A stretch of 64,000 nucleotides of DNA from Cyanidium caldarium (GCA_026184775.1 JANCYW010000007.1:62001-126000), one strand, 5' to 3'. Positions 29,466 through 41,600 are shown, counted from the stretch's first letter. The notes: generated by a model not told the origin, from the sequence alone. Program-made: numbers and translations.

Positions 29466-31522
29466 ATGCCGCCTGGTCTACCACACTCGATAGCTCCCAA
29501 GACCAGAAGCGGGTTCCTCACCCGCAGCAACGACATGTGGGAGCGGTACCGCGGAACCCCCGAGGAGCAGCAGCTGTGGGACCTGCTGACCGAGTCGGAA
29601 CGCAATGAGTGTCCCAGTAGGTTCTTGATGGGACACCTAGAGCACCTGAATATGTTCAGTCCGCTGGAGGAGTTGGAGACGACGCCGCGCTCGTACATTA
29701 TCCGCACGTGATTCCCGGACCGCTTCCTGCCGAGGCAGTTCCGGTGTGCCAAGGTGCTCTAGGCCATCAAGTCGGTGGTGACTATGGTGAGCGTGCCGTT
29801 CCACACTTTGTCGGTCACTGTGAACTGTCTGGCTGTGTGGAAGTTGGGCGGCATGACGTGGCAACCGTCTCCGCCGTTCTTGCTGGAGGCGCTGGAGCAG
29901 ATGTGCGGTCGGGTTGTGAACTTTTTACGCGCCGACGGGGATCCAACCGCCTCAGAGGGCAAACAAGCGGTGCTACTGGCATTGTGGCCCACGCGGAACA
30001 AGACGTCCCTTTCACCGTGGATCGGCGAGCTGTTGAACGCCAGCAGGCTCTGGTCGGTGCTGCCGCCGTTGCCCACGGCGCGCCAGTTTGGGGCGTCTAT
30101 TCGGCACGACCATCACGTGGCGCGCTCTCATGCCGAGGGTTGGACGGCACCAGGTGGTCAACTTTCCTCTACTTCGACTACATCGGAGACCTCAGTGCCA
30201 TGGTCATCAACCGCCTGCAGGAAGGCCTCTACGACTGGCTGCAACGCAACCCGCACAGTACCAAAGCGCAGTGCGCGGCCTTGATTGCCGCCATGTGTGC
30301 CGACATCCGCGACGCCGGCATTCTGGGGGTGTTGAGTGAGCCGCGGCGGTAGATGCTACTGGGCGCTCGCCGCATTCTGCATGGCGGTGAACCGAATGCC
30401 GCCCACAGCACGGCACTGGAGTGCCCCACCGGCTTTCGCATTCCGTTTTTGCGCGCCGTGCTTCTGCTCCACCTCTTCCTGACCTCGGAGCCGCTGTGGG
30501 AGACGGCGGAGGAGACGCAGGAAGAGCCGGAGCGGCAGTGCCCGACGGAACGGCTGCAGAAGCGTCCGCGTCGCGCCAAGAAGCAGCAGAAAGGAATGGA
30601 CGAGGCCGAGCCGCCGCAAGAGGTGGGCGCGACTGCCAGAGCAAGTACGGTCGCGGATCGTACCTGCCGTTTGTGGAGCGCAACCGCGAGTTTGTGATGA
30701 TCGACACGGTCATCGGATGCGCACTGACGGAGATTTGCAGTATGGTGGTGTCGGTGACCGAGGACGCCCTGCAGCCTGCCGGCCGCGCGCCGATGCTAAG
30801 CAGCTATATGCGCTACACGCTGCAGCTGTGAAACGAGCGCCAGAGGCAGTCGTGGCGCACCCGCCTGCAGTAGTTGCTGCAGCGCATCTGGAGAGACCGC
30901 CGCCGCGAGCAGTCGCGTCGCCGGGCAAAGTCGATGCGGTGTCACGGGCCGGTGCGCTCCAAAGACATCCTGGGCCAATTCATGTTTCAGTCGTTTATAG
31001 CCGACGGCTTCGCGGTGTGCCTGAGGTTGTTCCAGCCGCACGACCTCACGCGATACGTGTGCGGGGACCGCCAACCACCCGCGCGCAGGTGGACACCCTC
31101 TTCTTCCTCCGCGGGAGACGCCACCTCATCAGGGCCGTGCGCCGCGCTCAGAGGGAACGTCAGACGGCACGTGAGCGGGCGGGAGACGTCAGAGGCGTAC
31201 GTTCGCAAGGTGAACCGCAAGATCGTGGAGGTGGGCAAGCGTCAGAGTGTGCCTATACGCGTACGTCCCGGCTACTCTACGGAGTTTGCAGGACCGGACT
31301 GTTGTGATGGGCTGGTGGACAGAGAGGCGGACGCATCTCGGAAGTTGGCCGATCTCGGTATGCATGGTTGCTTTGACGGGACGTACACACGTGCAGTGGC
31401 AGCGTCGTGAGGTGCAGGAGGACGCTGTCGATGCGGATGCTGGACAGCGGAGAGTGTGCTCGGTGGAGGTGACGCGGCTGCGACTGCACCTGACGCTACG
31501 GTACCCACTGCTACCAATGTGA
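29466..31522 (+). pseudogene. broken coding remnant of unknown family
   Basis: About 2 kb that looks like one old coding sequence in forward orientation, now interrupted several times and spread over all three forward frames. Pieces with good protein character include TPEEQQLWDLLTESERN near 29550, FLLEALEQMCGRVVNFL near 29880, GDLSAMVINRLQEGLYDWL near 30190, VIGCALTEICSMVVSVTED near 30710 and ILGQFMFQSFIADGFAVCL near 30970. I do not recognise the family. Its size, position between intact host genes, and broken state suggest a dead mobile element or a dead host gene. A link to the Fanzor remnant at 48.6 kb is possible but I could not show it. Confidence 0.5.
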
Positions 31523-31915
31523 GGCGCAGTGCTCGGCTGCGGAATGCTCGTCATGCGTCGCGCATGCGCAGCGATGCGGCGCGGTCGACGACTCGCTGCT
31601 CGAGTGCGTGCGTGCGCGATTTTGCCGCAACGCCGTTCTGCGGATCAGTTTGGAAAATGTCGTACAGACGCGCGCGCGAGGCCGTCGGCAAGTGACGGCG
31701 GACCGGTCGTGATGCGAAAGCGATGCCTTCGCCCGCGCAAGTGTACTCCTCGGGCAAGCTGGGAGTGGGGAAGAGGATGGGAGGTGGAGGAATATGGATA
31801 CAAGGGAGTGCAGTGCACGCACACGGCGTCTTCGGACAACGCCCGACAACGTAAGATGTAGCTGCGGTAACACATACGGCGCCCTCATAACAACGTCTGT
31901 AGACTCGTGAGATTC
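31523..31915. other. intergenic region
   Basis: No gene is seen. This lies between the broken remnant and the stop codon of the plastid SDR gene on the other strand. Confidence 0.4.
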
Positions 31916-32872
31916 TCACAACGCTCGTAACATTTCGAAAATGTCCCGCGGCGCGCCACCTTCTTCGCTAACCAATTCGACGACTTTGTTCCGCGACTCG
32001 TCGGGATGCAGCATCGCGGCCACACAAACCTGAGCCACTTGCAACCGCGGCACCGCACCGCTAAACTGCGTGTCCGGCGGGTACAACCGCACTGCCCAGG
32101 AACGCGCGTCGGCATCCTGCAACCTTTCCAATCCGGCTGGCCGCACGATGGTGTACTGCCGCAGGCCGCCCTCTTTCTTGGCAGCGTCCCGGCGCTGCTG
32201 ATCGATGAGGAACTGCTCCGCCCGCCCTTTCCAGAACAGAATGCCCCAGAACAGGTTGAGCGCGCCCGCCGGCCACCCCCAACGGCGCGTGCCCAACGAC
32301 GTCACCAGGATAAAGTGTCTGATGCCCTGTTTGGCAGAGGCGGCGCGGATCAGCTCGGCCCGGGCCTGATACTCGGTCGAGTACACGGTCCACGGCCTAA
32401 ATTGGGTGGTGCCCATGGCGTCGATCACCACGTCCACTTGAACGTCGCGAAAAAGCTTTTCATACTGCACCGAAGCCGGCTCGGTGGCGTCGTACGGCAG
32501 GTAGACGACGCGGGAGGCGTCCCCGTCTTTTCTCGAGTCGACGCCCGCCTCCCGCAGGTACTCTTGCACGTCGCGCTCCGCCTTGGCCGGGTCGCGAGCC
32601 GCCACTCGCACGATGGCGTTTTGCTGCAGCAGCTCGCGGACGATGCGCCGTCCCAGACGCCCACCGCCGCCGGTCACCAGCACCGTGGGCGTGGGCGACA
32701 CCGACGGCGTCGGCCGCGCCTGCGGCTGCTGCTCGGCGGCAGTCGCCTGCATCCACCGCACCGGTTGACGGGTTGCCCTGCGAATCGGTCGCGATGAAGC
32801 ACGGCGTGTGGTGCGGGAATGTGCAGGTGCTGCCCTGACGAAAGGGAGGATAAAGGCGGATGCAACGGCCAT
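31916..32872 (-). CDS. plastid atypical short-chain dehydrogenase (NAD(P)-binding, Tic62/HCF173-like)
   Basis: About 318 residues. The Rossmann dinucleotide-binding motif VLVTGGGGRLGRRIVREL lies near residue 65, followed by VRVAARDPAKAE, VVIDAMGTT, HFILVTSLGT and YTIVRPAGLERL. These are typical of atypical SDRs related to NmrA, Tic62 and HCF173, which often bind NADP and act as regulators or RNA-associated factors rather than as plain enzymes. The classical YxxxK catalytic pair is not evident. I choose the Met at 32872, MAVASAFILPFVRAAP, because it looks like a Phe-type transit peptide; a Met at 32965 would add 31 residues. The gene follows the CDP-DAG synthase gene on the same strand with a gap of about 107 bases. 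Confidence 0.78.
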   Translation of the reverse strand: MAVASAFILPFVRAAPAHSRTTRRASSRPIRRATRQPVRWMQATAAEQQPQARPTPSVSPTPTVLVTGGGGRLGRRIVRELLQQNAIVRVAARDPAKAERDVQEYLREAGVDSRKDGDASRVVYLPYDATEPASVQYEKLFRDVQVDVVIDAMGTTQFRPWTVYSTEYQARAELIRAASAKQGIRHFILVTSLGTRRWGWPAGALNLFWGILFWKGRAEQFLIDQQRRDAAKKEGGLRQYTIVRPAGLERLQDADARSWAVRLYPPDTQFSGAVPRLQVAQVCVAAMLHPDESRNKVVELVSEEGGAPRDIFEMLRAL

Positions 32873-32979
32873 GTACCGGGAGGGCAGAGCCTTTTCAGGG
32901 CGAAGGACGAGGCGGCCGAGACACCGGACGGCGACTGATGGGAACGCGAGCGGCCGAAGCAACATCGTCGCCTACCCTC

Positions 32980-34197
32980 TCACAACCTCATGAGCGCCAC
33001 GCGCAGTGCCGGCAGTACGATAGTCACGTAATAATACACCAGTGGAGCCGTAAACACGAAGCTATCGGTCCTGTCGAGGATACCGCCGTGGCCGGGCAGC
33101 GTCCAGCGGAAACGGCCGCCGAACGCCACCGCCGGCGAGTCCTTCAGGCCGGCATCGCGCTTGAACAGCGACGCCGTCAGATCGCCCAGTAGCCCCACCA
33201 CGCCCACCAGGATGCCGTAGAACGAGCCGGTCAGCCACCACAGCGGCCACTTGAGCAGGTAGGCGCCCAGCGTGGCCACCGCCGCCGAGCACACGAACCC
33301 GCCCAACGCGCCCTCTACGGTCTTCTTGGGCGACACATCGCTCAGTTTGTGTCGACCGAATGCCCGCCCGATGAAAAGCGCACCCACATCGCTGCTCACG
33401 ATCGACAGCCACGTCCACCAGGTGAGCGCCGCCCCGAAGGTCCAGCTGTCCGGCGGCGGTAACCATCCCGGCCACAGCAGGCGCGGCAGCCGCTGAATGA
33501 CCGCCGGAAACAGCGTCGGCTCCACGCCACCCAGTGCGCGCATGCGCACCCAGTACGTCGGCAGGTAGCCGGCGTAGAACATGCCCATGAATGTGGTGCT
33601 GATGTCGGCGATGCTGGCGAACGGTTTCTGTCGCTTCAGCAGCATGTAGGTGCAGATGAGCGTGGCCGACACCGGAAACACCGCCTCGGCCAGTGCCGGA
33701 GTGGCCGCCGCCGTCACCATGGCCAAAATGGTGGCGGCGATGCTGGCCTTGCGCGCCGGACGCATGCCCTTGGCGCGCACCAGATTGTAGTACTCCAGCT
33801 GACCCAGCGTGATGACAATACACAGCCCGAACATGAACAACCACGTACCCGAGAAGATCCACGTCGTCGCCACCACACCCATGGATATGCCGGATATGAA
33901 CCGCACCATCAGCTCGCCGCCGGGCAACCGTCGGATGAGCGCTCGCGCCCGCATACTGCCGTCGGCGATGGCCGGCCGTCCAGCCACGCCCCGACCGTCG
34001 CCCTCACCGACAGGTTCCGCACGGGAGAAGGTGGATGACGATGAGGGCCCATCAGCCGATGAGGGTGTGTCCGCCTGACACCGAAACGAGCGAGCGAAGC
34101 TGAGTCGGTGTCGTTGCCAGCGGGCGCGGTGGACGCGACCGCTTCCCGTCCGCCACCGTGAAACGGGCAGCGACCGCAACGCCCAGCCAAACGCCAT
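32980..34197 (-). CDS. CDS: plastid phosphatidate cytidylyltransferase (CDP-DAG synthase)
   Basis: A 405-residue polytopic membrane enzyme that makes CDP-diacylglycerol from phosphatidate and CTP, the precursor of phosphatidylglycerol needed in thylakoids. The CTP-transferase signature is complete: DVSPKKTVEGALGGF near residue 290, then LLGDLTASLFKRDAGLKDS and PGHGGILDRTDS near 330-375. About eight hydrophobic segments run from residue 95. The N-terminus MAFGWALRSLPVSRW is a Phe-type transit peptide. This fits the bacterial-type plastid isoforms (plant CDS4/CDS5) rather than the ER form. Confidence 0.93.
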   Translation of the reverse strand: MAFGWALRSLPVSRWRTGSGRVHRARWQRHRLSFARSFRCQADTPSSADGPSSSSTFSRAEPVGEGDGRGVAGRPAIADGSMRARALIRRLPGGELMVRFISGISMGVVATTWIFSGTWLFMFGLCIVITLGQLEYYNLVRAKGMRPARKASIAATILAMVTAAATPALAEAVFPVSATLICTYMLLKRQKPFASIADISTTFMGMFYAGYLPTYWVRMRALGGVEPTLFPAVIQRLPRLLWPGWLPPPDSWTFGAALTWWTWLSIVSSDVGALFIGRAFGRHKLSDVSPKKTVEGALGGFVCSAAVATLGAYLLKWPLWWLTGSFYGILVGVVGLLGDLTASLFKRDAGLKDSPAVAFGGRFRWTLPGHGGILDRTDSFVFTAPLVYYYVTIVLPALRVALMRL

Positions 34198-34541
34198 GGC
34201 GTCTAATGGAACAGGCTACCACGAGCGTCAGGCTGCATGCTCCATTATATCCGGATCTACAGACCGTGTCTGGTTGAGGCGCTGAACCGTCTTGTGATAG
34301 CCGACGCCACCCGCGCTCTACCGGGTCGGCCACCGCGGTCGCACGGCCGCGTCTGATGGTTGGCGTTTGGCCGTCACCGCCTCGACCGCGCTGCCCAGCG
34401 CGGGTGCAGGCGTACTTATCGGGTAACTTGAAGGTTTCGCGATCCGATTCACTCACATTCTCACCTGAACAGCTCGCTATAGAAGTGGCGGGTAACGGTC
34501 GTACTTTTTCCCGCCCCTCTCGCCCTCGACTCTTCTCGAGG
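34198..34541. other. divergent promoter region, CDS / AlaRS
   Basis: This is the shared upstream region of two divergent genes. The forward frame from 34356 is open into the alanyl-tRNA synthetase and could encode an alternative N-terminal extension. No other gene is seen. Confidence 0.45.
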
Positions 34542-34846
34542 ATGGCATCCGCGGCGGCCGATGGGCACACCGCCCGCACTTGGCCCAGTGATCGGGTGCG
34601 GCAGGTGTTTATGGACTTTTTCCGGGAGCGCGGCCACGTCTTCGTGCCGTCGTCGCCTGTCGTACCGCATGAAGACCCCACGCTGCTGTTCACCAACGCG
34701 GGCATGAACCAGTTCAAGCCGCAGTTTCTGGGGCGGGTGGACCCGCGGTCGCCGCTCTACTCGGTGAAGCGGGCGTACAACTCGCAAAAGTGCATACGGG
34801 CGGGCGGCAAGCACAACGACCTGGACGACGTGGGGCGCGACACATA

Positions 34847-34878
<32 letters not shown>

Positions 34879-37451
34879 GGTCATTCGGCGACTACTTCAA
34901 AGCGGAGGCGATCGCCTGGGCGTGGCAGCTGCTGACCGAGGTGTACGGCATACCGGGCGAGCGCCTGTATGCCACGTATTTCGGTGGCGACGACGCATTG
35001 CAGCTGCCGGCCGACGAGGAGACGCGCGCGCTATGGCTGCGGCATCTGCCGCCCGGGCGGGTGCTGCCGTTCGGCGTGAAGGACAACTTTTGGGAGATGG
35101 GCGAGACCGGGCCCTGCGGGCCGTGCACCGAAATTCACTACGACCGAGTGGACGGGCGCGACAGTGCGGCGGGCGCTCCGCTGGTGAATGCGGGCGATCC
35201 GTCTCTGATGGAGGTCTGGAACGTGGTGCTCATCCAGTACAACCGCGAACCGGACGGCTCTTTACGGCGGCTGCCCGCGCGCCATGTGGACACCGGCATG
35301 GGCTTTGAGCGGCTGTGTTCGGTGCTGCAGGGCACCGACTCCAATTACGACACCGACGTGTTCGCGCCACTATTTGCTGCCATCCAGTGCGAGACCGGCT
35401 GCAGTGCACCGTACGGCGGGCGCGTCGGCCGCGACGACGCCGAGGGCGTCGACATGGCCTATCGCGTGGTGGCCGACCACATCCGCACCCTGTCGTTTGC
35501 CATCGCCGATGGCGCGGTGCCCTCCAACGAAGGACGCGGCTACGTGCTGCGGCGTATTCTACGGCGGGCGGTGCGGTACGGCCAGCAGTTCCTGCAGGCG
35601 CCCCAGGGCTTCTTTCACCGGCTGGTGCCGGTGTTGGTGCAGCGGCTGCAGCATGTGTTCCCCGAGCTGGCGGCCAAGCAGGACATGATCATGACGGTGC
35701 TGGCCGACGAGGAGTCGTCGTTTGGACTGACGCTGAAACGCGGCCTGGAGCGGTTCCGCGTCACCGCCAATGCGCTACAGGCTGCAGGGCAGACGGTGCT
35801 GCCCGGCCACGAGGCGTTCTTCCTGTACGACTCGATGGGCTTCCCGCTCGATTTGACGCAGATCCTGGCCGAGGAGCGTGGCATGACGGTGGACGCGGCC
35901 GGTTACCAGGAGGAGATGGCGCGACAGAAGGCGCAGTCGGCGGCCGCGCACCGCGCCAAAATGGGCAACGCCGGCCAACTGGTGCTGGGCGCCGAGCAGC
36001 TTGCGGCACTGGGGCAACGCGGCGTGCCGCTCACCGACGATTCGTCCAAATACGTGTGGTACGAGAATCCGGACGCGAAAGTGTGCGCCGTGTACACCGT
36101 CGAGCACGGCTGGGTGGAGCGAGTGGGCGGCGATGGAGAGGCGCTCGCGGGCGTCGTCCTGGATCGCACCCCGTTTTACGCCGAGTCCGGCGGGCAGGTG
36201 GCCGACCGCGGCCGCCTCGGCGACCACTTTCGGGTGCTGCAGGTGCAGGCGTACGGTGGGTACGTGTTGCACATCGGCACCGGCAGTTTGGCGGTGGGCG
36301 ATGTAATCAGCGCGCAGGTAGACTACGATTACCGCGCACTGGTGGCGCCCAACCACACTGCCACGCACCTGCTCAACTGGGCGCTGCGGCAGGTGCTGGG
36401 CGACGTGTGCGACCAGAGGGGATCGCTGGTAGACGAGCAGAAACTACGGTTCGATTTCTCGTTCACCCGCGCGCTCACCACCGAGGAGGTGCAGCGGGTG
36501 GAGGCGGAGTGTCGACGACTGGTGGAACGCGATCTGCCGGTGTACACCGCGGTGACCAGCTTGCAGCAGGCGCGCTCGGTGCGTGGGCTGCGGGCGGTGT
36601 TCGGCGAGACGTATCCAGATCCGGTGCGGGTGGTGTCGGTGGGCGTGCCGGTGGAGCACTTACTGGAGCGGCCACAGGATGAGAGCTGGATGCAGTATTC
36701 GGTGGAACTGTGCGGTGGTACGCACTTGCGACGCACCGGGGAGGCGCGGGCGTTTTGTCTGGTGGAGGAGGGCGCCATCGCCAAGGGCATTCGGCGGGTA
36801 GCGGCGTTGACCGGCCGGTCGGCGGCCGAGTCTATCATCGCGGCGCGCGCGTTGTCGTGCCGAGTGCTGTCGGCGATGGACGGCCCGGCGGGCGATGGGC
36901 TATCGGCGTTGACCGAGGCGCTGAATGCTGCATCGATATCGGCCGCGGAGAAGGATGCACTGCGGCAGCGGCTGGCGCAGCTGGAGAAGGAACGTAAGCG
37001 GCAATCGAAGGCGCTGGCGACGGAACGCGAAAAGGCCTGGAAGGAGGCGGTGCGCCAGCAGTGCGCCGATATAGGGAGCGGTGGCGGTGACCAGCGGTAT
37101 GTGGTGTTACGGGTGGACACCGAGGGCGACAAACGGGCGATGCAGAATCTGCTGCGCGAGGCCGTGCGGCGATGCCCGACGGCCGCGCAGGTGATGCTGA
37201 TATCGGCGGATGCCGCGAACGATGCGGTGGACGTGGTGGTCATGGCCGGCGAGGCGTCACCGCCGAACGGGAACGCTGACGCGCGCAGACAAGACACGCT
37301 GACCAGTGAGCAATGGCTGCAAGCCACGTTGCGCGCATGGAGTGGACGCGGTGGCGGACGGGAGCGTCTGGCGCGCGGTTCCGTGTCGGATGCCTCTCAG
37401 GCGGAACGGGTCGTGGAGCGAGCGCGGAAAGTAGCCCAAGGCGAAGCATAA
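34542..37451 (+). CDS. ALAS: alanyl-tRNA synthetase
   Basis: About 969 residues, eukaryotic-type class II AlaRS, charging tRNA-Ala. The catalytic domain shows VRQVFMDFFRERGHVFVPSS, DPTLLFTNAGMNQFKP, SQKCIRAGGKHNDLDDVG and FFEMLGNWSFGDYFK. The editing domain has the zinc motif HTATHLLN near residue 605 and the downstream CGGTHLRRTGEARAF near 724. The C-terminal part has a coiled-coil helix (RQRLAQLEKERKRQSKAL) and a C-Ala domain that is Gly-rich (GRGGGRERL). The Met at 34542 begins the conserved protein, but an in-frame Met at 34356 would add 62 residues poor in acid and rich in Arg, a possible mitochondrial or plastid leader. Plants make dual-targeted AlaRS this way. Confidence 0.95.
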
Positions 37452-37746
37452 GGAGATAGAAGATTGTGGCGTGTAAAGCGGGCTTTGCGAGAACAGAGAG
37501 GGAGGGGTAAAAGAGTGAGACGTGCCCAGTTCCCGTCCCCCGTTCGCCGCGATGCGTGTTCACCAATCGAACGCGAGGGCGCGATGTTTCGGTGCGCCGC
37601 GAGCCGTTGGTGACAACGTCGCGGGCCAACGCGCACGCGGTGGGGATGCGGATGGACGGCGACAATTCTTACATGGAACTGTCGAGGTGCATGATCTAGG
37701 GACATGACGGGATTGGCGAGCGTACGAAACGCAATTCAAGTGGAGG

Positions 37747-38652
37747 ATGCGCGGTAGCACGCTGACACTCCGAGCGACACCTCTCCCATCCGCCGACTCG
37801 ACGCGATCGGTGACCCGACGCTTGCTGTGGGCACCGCCGCCGTTAGGAAAGTGGCTGAACGTCACAGACGCAGCCTCTTCCCATCCGGCACTCGAATCTT
37901 CCTTTTCATCGCTGCAACCAGGCACTGTGCACGTGTGGCGACTGCCTATCGACCGACTGCCCGTCCACGAGTCGTGGCTGGCGCCCGCGGAACGAGAGCG
38001 CGGCCATAGCATGCAAGCCGCTCGACGGCGAGAATACCTCGCGTGCCGCACGGCGTTGCGATGGATCCTCTCCCGTTGGTACGCTGCCTACATCACGGTC
38101 GCCGGTGTTGTGGCTCCCGATCAATTGCGCATCGAGACTGGCGCCCGCGGCAAACCGTATCTGGTGGCCGCGCTCGACCCGATGACCGCGCCGCCGTTGC
38201 AGTGGAGCCTGTCACACACTCGAGACTGGGCATTGCTGGCCATCGCCCCGGCACTCCATCACGTCGGCTGCGACTTGGAGTGTCTGGATCGCCGGCTGCG
38301 GCATCGAACGGCGGTGGTGCAGCGGTACTTTACCGCTGGCGAGCAGGCGCGCCTCTGCTCCGATGCGGATCTGCTGCGTTTGTGGAGTCGCAAGGAGGCG
38401 GTGGCCAAGGCGACCGGTGTGGGATTATCTCAAGCGCTGCGCACCGTGGACTGCGGCGATCCGACCGCGCTCACCCACCACACCACGGATGTCGCGGGCA
38501 CGCCTTGGTACCTCCTCTCGATGGACGATGTGGCCGCGCAACTTTACGGCACGGTGGCGCTGACTGGCGACGCCCCGGTGTGCACCCTGCAGCGCTTTGA
38601 ATGGGGCGGAGAGATGCCGGCGACTACGAGTAGCCGGACAGCCGCAGTTTGA
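37747..38652 (+). CDS. 4'-phosphopantetheinyl transferase, Sfp type
   Basis: A 301-residue enzyme that moves the 4'-phosphopantetheine arm from CoA to acyl carrier proteins. It has the Sfp-family motifs: RGKPYL (near 135), LQWSLSHTRDWALLAIA (near 155-170), VGCDLECLDRR with the metal-binding acids, and LLRLWSRKEAVAKATGVGL (near 210). The size fits eukaryotic Sfp/AASDHPPT proteins, with an N-terminal lead of about 55 residues that may be a targeting peptide. It could serve plastid and/or mitochondrial ACP. Its last 29 bases overlap the 3' end of the Snf2 gene on the opposite strand. Confidence 0.92.
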   Translation: MRGSTLTLRATPLPSADSTRSVTRRLLWAPPPLGKWLNVTDAASSHPALESSFSSLQPGTVHVWRLPIDRLPVHESWLAPAERERGHSMQAARRREYLACRTALRWILSRWYAAYITVAGVVAPDQLRIETGARGKPYLVAALDPMTAPPLQWSLSHTRDWALLAIAPALHHVGCDLECLDRRLRHRTAVVQRYFTAGEQARLCSDADLLRLWSRKEAVAKATGVGLSQALRTVDCGDPTALTHHTTDVAGTPWYLLSMDDVAAQLYGTVALTGDAPVCTLQRFEWGGEMPATTSSRTAAV

Positions 38653-41600
38653 TCGGTCGGCCGGCATCGTCGTCGTCGTCCTCTTCGTCGTCGTCATCGC
38701 TGACGACGTCGCTGGAGGCGTCTTCCTCCCCGGCTGCCGATGACGACGCATCCTCCTCCTCCTCCTCTTCCTCCTCCTCCTCCACCCGTCGCCGCACGCG
38801 CCGCCGCCCTTCCTCTCCTTCTTCCTCCTCCTCCTCCTCCTCCCAATCGCCATTCTCCCGCGCGTCTACCTCGCGCTTGTCGGCGGCGCGGTGCGACTCG
38901 GACGCCGCCCGCTTCCCGCCCTTCAACAACGCCGTATTGCCCAGTATGGACATGGCGCCGGCGGCGGCCATGCGCATCATCTTCTTCTTAGCGAGCGTGC
39001 GCCGCTGCCGCTCGCGTTTCAACTCCTTCCGCCGCAGCTTCTCCCGGATGGCGTTCTCCAGATCGTCGCCCATCTGCCCGATCTCCAACACCCGCAGCCA
39101 CTCGCGCTCGGTGAGGCCGTCACCGTACTGCAGCCGGCCGGACGGGTCGCGCTCGCGGCGTCGCCGGCCACGCCCGTAATTCGAAGTGAAATCCGCCGCA
39201 GCGATCATCTCCCGCTTGGCTGACGCCTCCGCGTCCACCTCCGGCTGGCGCACCCACGACGGCAACTCCGCCTCGTCCGTCATCAGCGGCGGATACGTCT
39301 CGGGGTCGGCGGCGCGCTCGGCATCCATCCGCTCGAACAGCTCCACCTCCTGCTCACTGCGCGCCAGTATCTCGTTCAGCGTCTCGTCGTCGGGCACATC
39401 GCCGGCGGCCTCGTTGCTCTCCTGCTGTCGCAACAGATCCTCCAGCATCTCTTGCCGCTCCTCGTCGGTGGCTTTCTGGTTGAACTTGCCGGCCTGGATC
39501 ACCTGCCGGTCCATGTTCAGCTTGCGGTTGGCCTCGGCCAGGATGCGCTCCTCCACGGTGTCGGAGCACAGCAGCCGGAACACCCGCACCTCCTTCTTCT
39601 GGCCGATGCGGTGTGCGCGGTCCTGCGCCTGCAAGTCCGCCTGCGGGTTCCAGTCCGAGTCGAACAGGATCACGGTGTCGGCCGCCTGCAGGTTCAGGCC
39701 CAGGCCGCCGGCGCGCGTCGACAACATGAACAGGAAGATGTCGCTGTCGGGCTCGTTGAAGCGTTCCAGCATCTCCTGCCGTTCCTCGGCCTTGGTGGTG
39801 CCATCCAGACGTAGGTATTTGAAGTGGCGCAGCTGACACAGGTCCTCCAGAACGTCCATGGCGATGGTCATCTGGCTGAACAGCAACACGCGATGCCCGC
39901 TGCGCAGCAGCTTGGGCAGGATGCGGTCCAGCAGCTCGAATTTGCCGGACGCGCGTACCACCCACTGTGGATCCAGCGCCGCCAGCTCCTCCCAGTCGTA
40001 AAAGAGGTACGGGTGGTTACACACCTTCTTCAACTGCATGACGATGTTGTTGAAGAGGCGCGACTTGCCGCCGGCGTTGAGCGCCACCCCGATGTTGTTC
40101 TTGGTCTGGCGGTAGAGGATCTTCTGCCAGATGGAGAGGTCGCACCGGACCATGGTCTCGCGCTTCTCCGGCAGCTGATTCTCCACGTCGGTCTTGAGGC
40201 GCCGCAGCAGGAACGGTCGCAGCACGCTGTGCAGTCGGTTGATCACCAGCAGAATCTCCTCATCCTTCAGCTCTGGCTGGTCGCCGGCGCCGAAGCTCTG
40301 GAACGGCGCACTGAACCACGACTCGAACGTCTCGCAGCTGCTGAAGATGGTCGGCAGCAGGAAGTTGAGCAGCGCCCACAGCTCCGTCAGGGAGTTTTGC
40401 AGCGGCGTTCCAGTCAGCAGCAGCCGATTCCGCGAGCGATACTTGACGCCCAGCGTCATCGCCAGACGGCAGTGGGTGTTCTTCATGCGGTGGCCCTCGT
40501 CCACGATGATGTACTTCCAGAAGATGCGGCTGAGCGCCCGCTGGTCGCGCACGCAATACTCGTACGTGGTGAGCAGCACGTTGTAGCTGCCGGGCGCCAT
40601 CTCGTACTGTTGGATGGCGCGGCGGGCGCTGCGGTCACCGCGATACACCACCATTTTGAAGTGCGGCGCCCAGATGCCAAACTCGCGCACCCAGTTGCTC
40701 AGCGTGCTGAGCGGCACCACGATCAAGTGCGGTCCGCGCACATCCTTGTGCTCTGCCAGGTACACCAATAGCGCGATGGTCTGGATGGTCTTGCCCAGGC
40801 CCATCTCATCGGCCAAAATGCCGTTCAAATTGTTGTTGTACAACGACACCATCCATTGCAGGCCCTCGACTTGGTACGGCTTGAGCGTGCCGCCCGACAG
40901 CGTGGACGGCTGCTTATCGACCACCTCACTGATAGAGTGGGTCAGTTGGTAGTACTCCTCGCGGCGGCGGCGCATATCGTCCAGGCTCTGGCCGTCGGCC
41001 GTCGGCGCGTCGGTCGCCTCGGTGGGGGCGGCAGCGGCGGTCGGCGGGCCCTGCGTCGCGTGTTCGCGCTTCTCGCGCTCCGCGCGTCGCGCCGCCAGCC
41101 GCGCCCGCTCTCCCACCAGGCCCTGCGCCTCGACAGCCTCGTTCAGGCTCACCACGTCCTTCTGCGCTTGCACTTTGGTGCCGATCTGCATCAGGTAGCG
41201 GTCGGTCTGCTGCAGCACCTCCATGATGCGCGAGCTCTTCGCCGTATTCAACAACTGCATGTACGCCTCTTCGTCGTTGGCGCGCAGGGCGCGGATGCGC
41301 TCCTGCTCTTCGCGGCGGGCACGTCGCTCCTCCTCGCGCACCCGGTCGCGGAACCACTTGTGCACTGCGCGGTTGAGGCTCTGGCGCTCGCCGTTGATCT
41401 GTGCGCGCACGTCTCGGCAGACCTTGAAGTGGGCGATGAGGTTCTCCAGGTAGCGCAGCTGACGCGCTCGCCGCCGATTCTCCTGCTCCCGACGCTGCAG
41501 TGCACTTTCGCCCCGTTCGTGCTCGCGGGCGCGCACCGCTCGGCGTGCGGTGTTCCACCACGATGCCGTCTCCGCCTGCGGCTCGGTGACGCCCAGCCTC

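Noticed and set aside
38640-38860. A bromodomain at the end of the Snf2 ATPase
   Set aside because: The C-terminus is made of Glu/Asp and Arg runs; no bromodomain helices were seen.
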